DNA of 64,000 nucleotides from Imbricaverruca yamaguchii (taxonomy: Eukaryota; Arthropoda; Thecostraca; Neoverrucidae), in the NCBI GenBank assembly GCA_034440575.1, contig JAOTOL010001235.1, positions 1 through 64,000 on the forward strand. Reading direction: 5' to 3'. Position 1 is the stretch's first letter. Each line of letters starts with the position of its first letter. Below the pieces are notes generated by a model that had not been told where the DNA came from, did not search any database, and worked only from the letters and a program-made list of their open reading frames with translations. The translations under genes were made by a program, and so were the position numbers. Positions 12,178-23,800 of this stretch are shown in pieces.

Positions 12178-12837
12178 TTAATTAAATATATATATATAAA
12201 TACAAAAAAAAAAAAAAATATATTTAAAAAATATTTTTTAAAATAAGAGAAAACACCAAACCCCACACCAACACCAGTTAAAAGGGAATGAAAAAAAAAA
12301 AAAATTTATAAAAAATAAATATGATTTTATTTAAAACAAAAAAAAGAAAAAAAAAAAAAAAAAAGGACCAAAAAAAAAAAAAAAAAATGTTTGGGGGGTT
12401 GGGGGAAAAAAAAAAAAAAACTACAAATAATAAAAATATTAAGAAAACAAAATAAAAAAAAAAAACAAACAAAAAGGGAAAAGGAAAAAAAAATTTCAAA
12501 AAAAAAAAAAAGGGGAAAGGGAAAAAAAAAAAAAAAAAAAAAAAAAACCCCCCCCCCTCCAAATCACAAAAAACAAAAAAAAAATAAAAAAAAAAAAAAA
12601 ATTATTTATTTAAAAGAAAAAAATAAAAAAAAAAACAAAAAAAAAAAAAAAAAAAAACTCAAAAACCCCTTTCCACCTTTTTAAATTCCCCAAAAAACAA
12701 TATAAAAAAAAAAAAAAAGTTAATGAAAAAAATTTAGACTTTATTAACAATTTTAAAAAAAAACCAAAAAAACCTAAAAAAAAAAAAATAAAACCAATTT
12801 AATTCCAGGGAAAATTTAAAAAAAAAAAAAAATGGGG

Positions 12838-12872
<35 letters not shown>

Positions 12873-13639
12873 AAAAAAGGTAAAAAAAAAAAAAATTCTT
12901 AATGGAGTTCCCAAGGGGCCGAAGGAGGGAAAAAAGGTTCATTAATTTTTTAAAAAAATTTAAAAGTGGCCTAAGCAGTAAAGTTTTGAAATTTGCAGAT
13001 GATTTGAAGGTCTTTAGGGCAATAACAGGTCAGGATGAGCATATCTCTCTGCAAAAAGACTTAGACGAACTTGTGAAGTGGTCCGAAGAATGGCAAATGA
13101 AATTTAACTTTGATAAGTGCAAAATCATGCATGTAGGTAAGCAGCATATGAAGGCTCCATACTTGATGGGTGGCCAAGTGCTATCAGTGACTCAACAGGA
13201 GAAGGATTTAGGTGTTATTCTAAACACAAAATTGGGGGCATCAGAACAGACCAAGGAAGCCAGGAAGAAGGCACTGAGAATGCTCGGGGCAATAAATAGG
13301 AATGTATCATACAGAAGTGAGGAAGTGATCAGGAAGCTTTACTGTGCATACGTCAGGCCACATTTGGAATACTGCATCCAAGCTTGGTCTCCTAGCTATG
13401 AAAAAAGATTGTTGGCTTTTAGAGAGAGTACAAAAAGAGGGCTACAAAAATGGTTAATGGCATAAGCAACCTGGCATATGAGGAAAGATTGAAGAAAATT
13501 GAATATGTTTTCACTTAGATATAGAAGGCTGAGAGGAGATCTCATCGAGGTCTTTAAATTTGTCAATGGTCTGGAGAGGGGATACCTTGGGAAATGTTTG
13601 AATTTAACAGAAATGATGCAATTAGATGTCATAAATTCA
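12175..13639 (+). other. Inverted, progressively corrupted copy of CR1 copy B (likely fold-back artefact)
   Basis: This segment is the reverse complement of about 13935-15400, the body of the minus-strand LINE. Close to the fold (13000-13639) identity is nearly complete apart from homopolymer indels and a few substitutions (it reads FADD where copy B reads FVDD). Moving outward, bases are increasingly replaced by A while landmarks keep order and spacing: AGACTTTATTAAC at about 12736 against GACTTTAGTAAGG, TTTCAAAA...GGGGAAAGGG at 12494-12520 against TTTTCAAGAAAGG...GAGGGAAAG, and ACCCCTTTCCACCTTTTT at 12664 against ACCTCTTGGACTTTTT. The A-rich tract is therefore not poly(A) or simple-sequence biology. 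The encoded pieces (12902-13465, 13499-13723) are LINE RT C-terminal sequence. Confidence 0.8.
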
Positions 13640-16565
13640 AAAAGACATAAAAGACATAAAGACATAAAGATTAGTGCAACTCTGAGCCACAAGGGGCCTT
13701 CTTGGTTGCACTCTGTACACTGAACCAGTTGCCCACCAAATCTGCCAATCAGCCTCCCTGTAATACTGAAAAGCAAGCCCTCTATTCTTATAATGATTGT
13801 CTATGCTGTTTTTAAAGATGTTCAATGTGCTGCTACTGACGATGTTTTTTGGCAGCTGGTTCCAGTGTTCCACTACCCTGTTGGTGAAGAAAGTTTGCCC
13901 TTAACCTTGTTCTGCTGTGGTTAATTTTAATTTGGAATTTATGACCTCTAATTTCATCATTTCTGTTAAATTCAAACATTTCCCCAAGGTATCCCCTCTC
14001 CAGACCATTGACAAATTTAAAGACCTCGATGAGATCTCCTCTCAGCCTTCTATATCTAAGTGAAAACATATTCAATTTCTTCAATCTTTCCTCATATGCC
14101 AGGTTGCTTATGCCATTAACCATTTTGTAGCCCTCTTTTTGTACTCTCTCTAAAAGCCAACAATCTTTTTCATAGCTAGGAGACCAAGCTTGGATGCAGT
14201 ATTCCAAATGTGGCCTGACGTATGCACAGTAAAGCTTCCTGATCACTTCCTCACTTCTGTATGATACATTCCTATTTATGCCCCCGAGCATTCTCAGTGC
14301 CTTCTTCCCTGGCTTCCTTGGTCTGTTCTGATGCCCCCATTTTGTGTTTAGAATAACACCTAAACCCTTCTCCTGTTGAGTCACTGATAGCACTTGGCCA
14401 CCCATCAAGTATGGAGCCTTCATATGCTGCTTACCTACATGCATAATTTTGCACTTATCAAAGTTAAATTTCATTTGCCATTCTTCGGACCACTTCACAA
14501 GTTCGTCTAAGTCTTTTGCAGCGAGATATGTCATCCTGACCTGTTATTGCCCTAAAGACCTTCAAATCATCTACAAATTTCAAAACTTTACTGCTTAGGC
14601 CACTTTCAATGTTATTTACAAATATAATGAACAGTAATGGCCCTAGTACTGACCCCTGGGGACTCCACTAAGAACATTTTGCCATGATGACTTTGTACCA
14701 TTTAGCATCACTCTTTGCTGTCTATCTGAAAGCCACAACTCTATCCATTTTAAGATGCTACCTGCAATACCATGGGACTGAAGCTGTATCATTAACCGTT
14801 TATGGGGTACCTTGTCAAAGGCCTTACTAAAGTCAAGATATGCTACATCAACCTGATTTCCCTGATCAAATTGTTCTGTGGCGAAGTTCAAAAAGTCCAA
14901 GAGGTTTGTGAGACACGATCGTCCTTTTCTAAATCCATGTTGAGTATCTTGAATCAATCTGCTACCTTCCAGATAACTAACTATTCTATCCTTGATAATT
15001 GATTCGAGTACCTTGCAGACTAGGGATGTGAGACTTATTGGCCTATAGTTTTCAACTTTCCCTCTTTCTCCTTTCTTGAAAATAGGAACTACATTTGCCC
15101 TTTTCCAATCGGTTGGAATTTCATTATGTGAAACTGATCTACAAAATATTATACTAAGTTCCTTTTCAGTTTCCCGCAACACCCTAGCATAAATATCATC
15201 AGGTCCTGCTGCCTTATTAGGCTTTATTTTCCTGATGTGATTGTAAACAACATCACTACCAATGAAATCAACATCATTTGTCAGATCCCATGTAACTGAA
15301 CTATGGTGTACGGTCGGCAGATTGGTCATATCTTCCAATGTAAACACTGATTTGAACTGCTTGCTCAGCTCCTCAACCATCTCACTATCATCACCCAATG
15401 TAGTCCCGTTTACTTCCAGTGGACCAATTGTGCTAGAAACTTTACTCAGCTTGTAGAAACTAAAGAACTTTTACTGTCCCCATTACAGTTTCTAGCTAAA
15501 TCCAGTTCCTTTGCTCGCTTTGCTGCTCTGGTTTTTTGCTTCACAGTGTCTCTAGCTTTTCGATACGCCTTTAGATTAATGACATTTGAGGCTTCTTTAA
15601 CAACTCTAAATGCAGTTTTCTTAGCCCTAATTGCTTTTATCACGTCTGGTGTAAGCTATGCTGGCTTTCCTACCCTTCTTTTGCGTCTTTGCTTTTGGGG
15701 GACATGTCTAATCTGAGTTTCCTTTAAGTAAGATTTGAACTTTTCCCACATTTCACAGGCATTTAAATTGGAGAATTCTTCTTCCCATCTGATGGCACTT
15801 AAAGCCGCTCTCATGCCGTTAAAGTCTGCTCTGTTGAAATTTGGAACCTTTACCAAATTATCCTTGATAATTTCCCTTACATGTGCCTTGAATCTAACTA
15901 TGTGATGGTCACTTTTTCCCAGAGTTTCGCCTACAGTCAAGTCTTGAACCAAGTCACTTAAATCCGAGAATACAAGGTCCAAGAATGAACCATGCCTGGT
16001 AGGTTCCGATACAAACTGGTGTAAGAACAGGTCCTCTTCAAGGCATTTCCTGAACATTTTGCATGATGGGGAGCCAACACCAGCATTTTCATAACCTTTT
16101 AGATTAAAGTCACCGAGAATAAGGTACTTCCTCTTAAAGTTTCTACTGATTTCCTCACAAATCACCTTGTCAAGCTCCAGTTGCTGAGAATGTGGCAGGG
16201 TTCCTGATCGGTAGAAAGCTCCTATCCTAAGAGTATTGCTGTTGCCCTTTTCCCACAGTGACATCAAGCCAAATGGACTCCACAGACACATTTTTATCCC
16301 CACCTGCTACTTTTTGAGAACTGAATAAGCTATTCACATAGAGCATTACACCACCCCCTTTCATTGCTGGACCCCTATTGCACGAAAACATATTGTATCC
16401 CTGGATCTCATAGTCCTGTAAGTTATCTCCAAAATATCCTTCACTGACCCATGCCTCCGTAATGCAAACAAAATCCGGTTCCTCCTCAGCAACATAACAC
16501 TTGAACTCATCAAATTTGGAGCGGATACTCTGAGCATTAAACATCATACACTTAACAAATGCTAT
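13639..16565 (-). mobile_element. CR1-type LINE, copy B
   Basis: A minus-strand element runs from about 16565 to an 8-bp-type tail (TCTTTATG units) at 13639-13670. Just before the tail it shares GGCCCCTTGTGGC-like sequence with copy A, so both belong to one family lineage. ORF1 is absent: the copy starts at the ORF2 N-terminus, so it is 5' truncated. Its 3' 300 bases form the loop of the large inverted repeat with 12175-13639. Confidence 0.88.
13660..16547 (-). pseudogene. CR1 ORF2 remnant: endonuclease and reverse transcriptase
   Basis: The order on the minus strand is endonuclease (ITEAW at about 16465, LGDFN near 16115, SDHHIV near 15905), a linker, then reverse transcriptase: KPNKAAGPDDIYAR (15210), NYRPISLTSLVCKVLE (15040), DFSKAFDKVPHKR (14820), SGVPxGxY (14650), FVDD (about 14575; the usual FADD has a substitution), and the C-terminal AYVRPHLEYCIQAWSP (14210). 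Frame breaks occur near 16250, 15650, 15440, 14650, 14530, 14300 and 13880. It is non-functional, though several breaks are single-base indels in homopolymers and could partly be sequencing error. Confidence 0.88.
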
Positions 16566-17954
16566 TAAGTGTAGTCATTCGTCGCACCGTGTCGTACTCC
16601 AGCAAGCTGTTCAGAAATCACATTAATTTTATGAGTAAAAGGTCGAACTCATTTTCTTGGAGCGGCGCCAATGCGAAAGCACCTGGAGTGGCACCTCTGG
16701 CTACAAAATTCGATTGGGCACCTATGGCTGCAAAACTCGAACTGGTGGGTTCGGGAAGGGGCTGAGTGCAAAGCGTCTTTCATTCCAAGGGATATCGTCT
16801 TATTTCATAGGAGCGCCTCGGCGGAAAAAAAATTCGAACTGGTACACTGGAACTTTTTCAAAGGGACACCTTTCCCCGGCCTATGAGACGCCACCTTCCA
16901 CGTGTGGAGCACATACCCTCAGTGCCAGACCCTTTATCCGCCCCTTATCCCCTTCCTCCTAGCCTAACTTTGCCGAACGTAAAAATATAATGATATTTTT
17001 ATCACCTTTTTAAGTGACTGATGACGTTAGTGCTAGTCGCGTAACAACCTGTCTTATTTACATGTAACAAGCGCGTCGTTTTCGTTGACATTGAACCTTG
17101 AAACTGTGAACTATACAGTTTTGGAAGATTACTTGTTTGTGGTGGTGAGTGGGTGTCTTCATATTTTTGATAAAATATGCACTTCAGAGTAATTCTGAAT
17201 GTTTTGTTCTTTTTTTAATGCAATGCTTATTAGCGTGGTTAGCATAATGTGACCAATCATTCACGCTTCAAACGGATAGTTTTAACCTGCTAGATAAATT
17301 ATTACAGGTGGGGCCACATGTTATCTGTGCAAATGCAATTTTTACAGCTTTTTTTGAACAGTTAAAAATTTCAACTTTGAAAAGCTAAACTAACCTAACG
17401 TAACCAAACCTAACCAGTATGTTTGCTTTATGGAGGCAAATTTATTCAAAACTTTTCTTGTTAACACCTTAAAGCACAATAATAACAAAGTTTCCCAAAA
17501 TTAACACAAGCAAAAAACAAATCCTTCAAAAGTGGCTTGAGTTAGGTCAGGCTGAGTGGTGTTTTTCTAATTTAAAAAAATATAATGAAATAAATTGCTT
17601 GAAATATAAAAAAAATTGTATTAAACCACATTATAGGACAAATTTATCATCCATTGTCTTCATCACATTCATAAGCATGGCATTCTGACTTTTTAGAACA
17701 TGTTTTGGATGTTGGCTTTGGGAAAAATTTACAAGAAAAGGAGTTGTAGGTGGGTAATATAACATGAAAATTAATGCTCAAAGGGAAGAAAAAGGGTAAA
17801 TGTGGAGATGAAGGTAAATTTTGATTTTTGCATTTTTTTTTAATGAAGTGCTTTTTGACATTAATAAGACAGTGCCAACACTTATTTTATCTGCAAATGA
17901 TTACTTTTCAATCAATGGAGGTTGATACAATTGATGACATCATAAGCACATACC
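16566..17954. other. AT-rich, CpG-poor spacer without a recognised gene
   Basis: Open frames at 16559-16962 have no recognisable motif. From about 16950 the DNA becomes strongly AT-rich. Short CTAACCTAACG-type runs occur near 17380-17415. No RNA gene seen. Confidence 0.5.
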
Positions 17955-18794
17955 TTAGCCCAGTCCGTCTTTCCGGTCAGATCCTCACACCCCGTCCCAG
18001 GGGCAGTTAGTAACCACCCGCTCTAAAATCCAAATTAAGTATCTCACAAAAATGAAGTAGGTGTTATCAGAAAGTGCTCGGATCAGTAGAGTCTGGATCC
18101 ACCCCCCAAAACAATTTTCCCCCCAAAAGTGACATCACCAGGGGGGCTAGATTTTCACAACTTTTCAAGACTTACATTATGTTTTTGGCTCTGGGGAGTT
18201 CATTTTGTGGGATACATTAAAAAAAAGTTATTTGGAATGAGAAAAGGACAGCGAGATCGATGAGAAATTTATTTTTTGGCACCACAAAAATAAACATTTG
18301 ATTTCTTTTGAAATTTCAAAATTTTGAGTTTTCAAGTTTTCTTTAATTTTACTTTTCTGATGGGCAGAGCAGACTGAGAAACATTGTTGGAAGTCAACTT
18401 GCCCTAATAAAAAATGGTTTAGCCAGAATGCTCTATTTGAACTGCAATTTGGCAAATATGCAAAATTTTTATGTAGTCAAAAACTATAAAATGAAAAATT
18501 TCACTCATTTATTTTGTTGCATCCCTAAGGATAAGCAAATGCTGAAAGTTTCATTAAAATATCTGTATCCGTTAAAGTGTAGCAACTGGTTTAACTTTTT
18601 TTTCAGGTGATCTCACTTGACCTAGACTAACTCATTGACCTTAGATGACCTGACTTAAAAATTTTGAAACAGCATGCCAGATTGATGTGGGAATAGGTAT
18701 GCCAAATTTGGGCACTCTGCTGTATGCTGTTCATCCACTATCAGCAAAAAACATGAGGGGGAGGTTGAAGACCCCCCAAGACAGGATGGGTTAA
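17955..18794 (-). mobile_element. TTAA-bounded MITE (piggyBac-like), copy 1
   Basis: The reverse complement of this segment matches copies at 47312-48148 and 56356-57219 across about 840 bases. Reading on the minus strand it begins TTAACCCATCCTGTCTTGGG and ends, after GGATCTGACCGGAAAGACGG, at a mutated TTAA (CTAA; TTAG at 17955-17958 on the + strand). The ends form an imperfect terminal inverted repeat with core CCCGnnCCGTC. TTAA at each end with CCC-starting repeats is the signature of piggyBac-type insertion; no transposase is present, so it is non-autonomous. CpGs kept in the other copies are mostly TpG or CpA here. Confidence 0.82.
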
Positions 18795-20861
18795 TGGGAT
18801 GATCCCAGCTGTGGCTAGTTTGTTTCTTCCTCTTTGTCACTGGAATTTTGGTTTATGCTTTGATAAAGAAGTTATGAATCTTGGGGCAGTGAAATTTCCT
18901 TTAAATACATACCTTCAAATATATCTCCACAAATACTTGCTCTTCATGCTCTGTTTGATGTGCCCTAAAACCCAAATAACTAACTAACTCTACATGCTCT
19001 GTCACCTGCACCTACTTCTATGTAGTGGGACAGCTGATCTGTGTTTTGGATGTGGATAGTGTTGTCTGACCATAAAATTGTTAGTGTGATTCACTTCAAT
19101 TCAAATAACCTAACCTAACTAAGATTGAAGAAATCATCCACTAAACAACATGTTATTCTACTTATGATTACCAAATTAGCCAGCCACTTTTCATACCATC
19201 AAACACACTGACAACATCGGAACATGCACCACACCAAACCATAACCAACAGAAATGCTGACAACAACTCACCAGACCTCACACCAGCACACTGAACAGCA
19301 GCCTCAGGTCACTATGAATTTGGCCAAGACATCTCCAGAAACATGCTTTCGATCCACCATACAGTGGAAAAAATGACAGCTTTAAGTTTTAAGAGATGTC
19401 ATCTGGAGTCCTGGAGGTCACTGATCAGAATTTGCTTTGTTAGCATTTCCTGTTCTGAAAACTGTTTTTCAACAAACTGATGCAAGGTATTTTTTTATAT
19501 GACTTCATAACCATCAGAAACTTTGAACACATGTTTAGCAGTGTCATACTGCAAACACAAGACCTTGACTGATCTTTTGCTTCACACAATCACATCTGAC
19601 TGTGGAGTGTATGGTAGTGGTGTTTGGTCCATATTCCATATGGAATTGGCTGTGTAGGTAGGGAGGTGTGTGCTCTGAACTGAGGGTGAAGTGTGAATTA
19701 TTTGTGTTTTTTTTTCATTTGGATAGCCTTGTACTGAGACCAACAGTAAAATGAGAGCACATTGCTCCTTTGAGTTATGAGAGATGAAGTTGAGCTGATC
19801 ATCATGACTGCCTGCCTTGCTGTGCCATCCATTGCTCCTAGGCTTTGATTTGACAAAAAATGGCAATGTGTAGTACTGTTTAATACAACAAAGAATGGCT
19901 CTTAAGTGCTCCTGGGTTTTAGACATTGCATGAGATGAAATGTACGGCAATGACCCCTGGCTGAAACATTGAGTAATATAGCATAATCCCTAATGCTACT
20001 TTTGATGTAAGCTCAGCACCTCCTGGTATATTGAGGTTTGTACATTTCGTCTCACTCAAAGTGTAGTACTTGCATATTATGTAGGTAAGGACTAGGTACA
20101 TATCATTTTCCTATCAGCTACCAGTAAATAGATTCCATGCACCAAAAATATTATGTCCATGAAAATGTACTCAGGAAGAAGTCTGTTTGTACTCCAACTT
20201 CCAAACCCAGGATGTAAGTTTCCCACTCTGATTATATGTGATGTGCTATATTTGTGGAGTGAAGATTATGATTTCTTCTGAAGTGAATTTCTTTGCCAAC
20301 TGAAAGGCAATCATTTGTGGAGAAAATATATGGTTGCATGGTCTTACTCATGTCAAAAAGCATCATGTTAGAAACTGAACAAAAGTAAACATTTACCTTG
20401 ATCTCCATATTTACAAAAAAGGGTACCATCACCTAACCTAACATAGCCTACCTTTTAATGTAGGGAAGATAGCCTTTTAATAGCATGGGAAGTTTTTAGG
20501 TGTTCTTTTTCAAGAATTAATAAAAAAACGAGCAACCACACATGTTTTTTTAGGAAGAATATCAATTTTATCAAAATTATTTCACCCCAAAATCCAACTT
20601 CACAGAAAAGTTTAACCGAACTAAACCTAAACCCTCGGTTTGATTCTTCTAGAATGCATATAAAACATGTCTTGTGGGTCCTACCTTCAAGTGCAATAAT
20701 GCAAATGTCAGAAGACTATCAGGAATAGACTGGGGTGTATCTGGGTTTACCATATAGCATAGATAACTGTGAAAGTGCCAAAATTTTGGTGCTGCATGAT
20801 CAACACAGTCAATGTGTCCCTCAATTCCAATAACCAACCAAAGTGCCTAAATTTATTGCAG
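18795..20861. other. AT-rich spacer with SINE-tail remnants
   Basis: Two weak family A SINE tails are visible, at about 18945-18985 (GATGTGCCCTAAAACCCAAA) and 20783-20842 (CAATGTGTCCCTCAATTCC then AATAACCAACCAAAG). CCTAACCTAAC-type runs occur at 19107 and 20434. The frame at 19582-19950 on the minus strand has no motif. An upstream non-coding exon or promoter of the TEX10 gene may lie here, but no signal is clear. Confidence 0.5.
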
Positions 20862-23800
20862 ATAACTTGCCAGATTCAGAATGGGAAAAAGTGCAAAAGC
20901 AAAGAAAGAAAAGAAAGCAGATTTCTCTAAAGTAAAGCTTAAAGTTGGGAAAAAGCTACCAAAAGGTCAGAACTTAACTGATACAAGCTTCAAATCAAAG
21001 AAAATCATCATCAGCAGTCAACTTAAGCAGACTGAAGGTGAACCCCTCACAAGAAGAAAGCTTAGTTTGAAGGTAGGTAAGCATGCATAATGATGAATGT
21101 TGTGTACATATATGTTTAAAATTGTGAACCATGTTTTTAGAACAACTTATTGGCTGCCATATTTAATAACATGATTAAGATGATGTGCCCACTCAATTAT
21201 GTTGCAAATGCTTGTTTCTCACTTGGTAAAATTCTTGTAATTCCTCTGTTGCAACATGACTAATTGATATCCTCCCACCAGTGTATCCTCTCAGTGCCCA
21301 CAGGCCAGACTGCAAAGCATGGCACTTTCAATGAGATCTTGTTAGTACAGGGCAGGTGAGCAGAGGTGAGGATGGTGCCGAGGACAAGCACCTGGTACAG
21401 GCAGGCTGCTAATCCACTAACACTTCACACACAGCTTGAAAAATCAGAAGAAAATCACAATTGGAGAAAACTTCAAAAGCAAACAGAGCATACCATATTT
21501 ATCTCTGTTGCTTGCTGCCAAATTTGTTTACTGCTAAAGCCCTGTTACCAAATGCATTTATGTGTCCTAAATGGTTAAACATGGTATGGTGAGAAGTACA
21601 GAAGCCTTCTTGTGCTTTAATTATGTCTCTGTGTAATTTCGTATTTATTTGATGTGAAAAATGTGTATGTAGAAAAGGCATTTGCCTTAAGTCTCCTGAT
21701 TTTCTTACCTGGTGCATTTTTTAATTTGATGCATGTATTTTATCTTTCTGGTGCAGTATTTTCGCCCTGCTGACGAATTTCGGTGCATATTTTTCACAGA
21801 AAATCCACTGTGCTATGCTTTGCAGGATAGCCTGCAGACCATATCACATGGAGCAAACCACTTCAGTTGGAAAGACAATAGCATGACTGAACTGCATACT
21901 GGTGGGATTCTTCCAACAAACTTGTATAACTTAATGTGACATGGCAGAATCAAAGGATATGGAACACATTTGGCTAGCATCAAGGGACTGGTACAAATAG
22001 TTCAGCCCTTCTGCTGCAAAGTAGAATAAGGTTATGTAGCGCTGAATGGGAAATTATAGCAAATTTATGTTTTAAGGTCTTTTATGAATTCTTGGGATTT
22101 GTCTATGGTATGTTCATGAATATCATATATGACTACTAATTTTCTCTGCAAATGCTTGCTTTTTTGTTGGCAGATAACACCAACAATTGGCTTCCAGTTT
22201 GATAACATATAAAAACAGTGCTTAAAATAATGGTAAATATATAGAAGCTGCTAGGTTAATTTTTCATCCCAAATATGTTTTTCTGGTGCTTTCTGATGCC
22301 ATTTCATTGAATATGAAATTCACCTCATACAATACAACCAGTTCACGTTCGCTATATGATCAGCATGGTCAATGCGCCCAAAAGCCAGTTCAAGTTGAAG
22401 TACTTTTGTCCCAGTAAGTGGTCAGTTCACCAAGAAAAGAACATCAAATTGTATTCAAGTAGGAATGAAAACACCAGAAAAACTTTTTTTTTAACCATGC
22501 AAATACATGTTACCCCTCTTTTCCTCACAAAATATGGGGAAATGTTGGGCAGAATATAGGATTGACACCTTCTTGCCCATTGCTATTCTGAGTCATTGTG
22601 TGTAGCTTCTTCTTTTTTTTTGGGGGGGGGGTCAAATCTAGACCTACAATCTAAAAATGAAGCATGAGTATTTCCAGGTATGGCTGTGACTTTGACATTG
22701 ACATCATCTTGGTGATCAGACAAATCCCAGTCACCGAACAATGCCACATGCATCACTATGCAGCACCAGCTGGCCGTTGGTGGCGTCTGCGCGGGCCATC
22801 ACTGTGGCCGCGACAGTCACCGACCTGGTTTGTTTGTTCGTTCACTGGGTGGTTCTCGGCGCACTCTATGCACGATTACGGCTAATGGCGCCGCCCACAC
22901 TGTTTCGCCGGTGGGCCACGGGATTGGAAATGTTTGTCGGTCACCGAGCGACAGGGATAAATTATTCGTGAAATAGGATGGAATATACCACTTTCTGAAC
23001 ATCCAATCGACATCCTGATCCTCGATGAGTGCTTATGAAGTCCTTGTGTTTCCTTTCGCTATCGATAAGGAATGATGATACACAAACATTTCGCAACACA
23101 ATTTCAGGTGATTATATGTGATGCGATATGGCATATAATACCAGTTTATAGCATGGGTATAATTTTCTCTATCCAGAATATAGCTCTTCCTAAATCATAA
23201 ATCCGAAAACAAATAATAGGTACAGTCATGAATGCCTAAACCATTTGTTCAAACTTGAGTCTGAAGGGTGTCAAAAGCATTTAAAATGACACTAACTCCA
23301 AGCCAAATTTCGACATCCAACTGTGCTTGTTCCGATATCCCACACCTTATGAAAAACCAATATTTCAACCCTGCCGAGCGAACATTGCGACACCGTGGCG
23401 CGCAGGAGCTGCTCTCCCACCTGCGGCACCACAGCGTGCACGTGCGCCAGGACGGCCTCAACGGCGTGCGGGAGCTGCTGACGTCGCACGGCGAGCTGGC
23501 CGAGCCGGCGCTCGGCCAGGTGCTGTCGCCTCTGGCCACCCTGCTGCTCGACGAGGACCCCAAGCTGAGGAAAAGCGCCGTCTCCGTCATATCGGACGTC
23601 GTCGCGCAGGTGGGTCTCCATCAAGCACAGCCGAGCGGTCGTCGGTCAGGCGGGAGGATGGGCAGACGTGACAGGTGTGATGGCTTTGGACACAGCCAAG
23701 ACGTCTTTGGCTGGCTTGCAGACTGTGATGTACAGACAACATGGTATCGGTCATCGGATGCGGCCGAGACGCTATTTGTTGCTATTTATAAAACTAATAT

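Larger units (their letters stand above)
21073..23405 (+). other. TEX10 intron 1
   Basis: It contains a family A SINE tail (about 22353-22400), a T10G10 run (22611-22631), a family B SINE piece (22827-22933) and repeat X copy 1 (22958-23366). CpG content changes abruptly at about 22.65-22.78 kb, from nearly none to high. Short frames such as 21366-21578 and 21733-21939 have no motif. Confidence 0.7.

Noticed and set aside
12278..12900. Poly(A)/poly(T) tract or Lys-rich gene
   Set aside because: Landmarks show it is a corrupted reverse complement of the neighbouring LINE.
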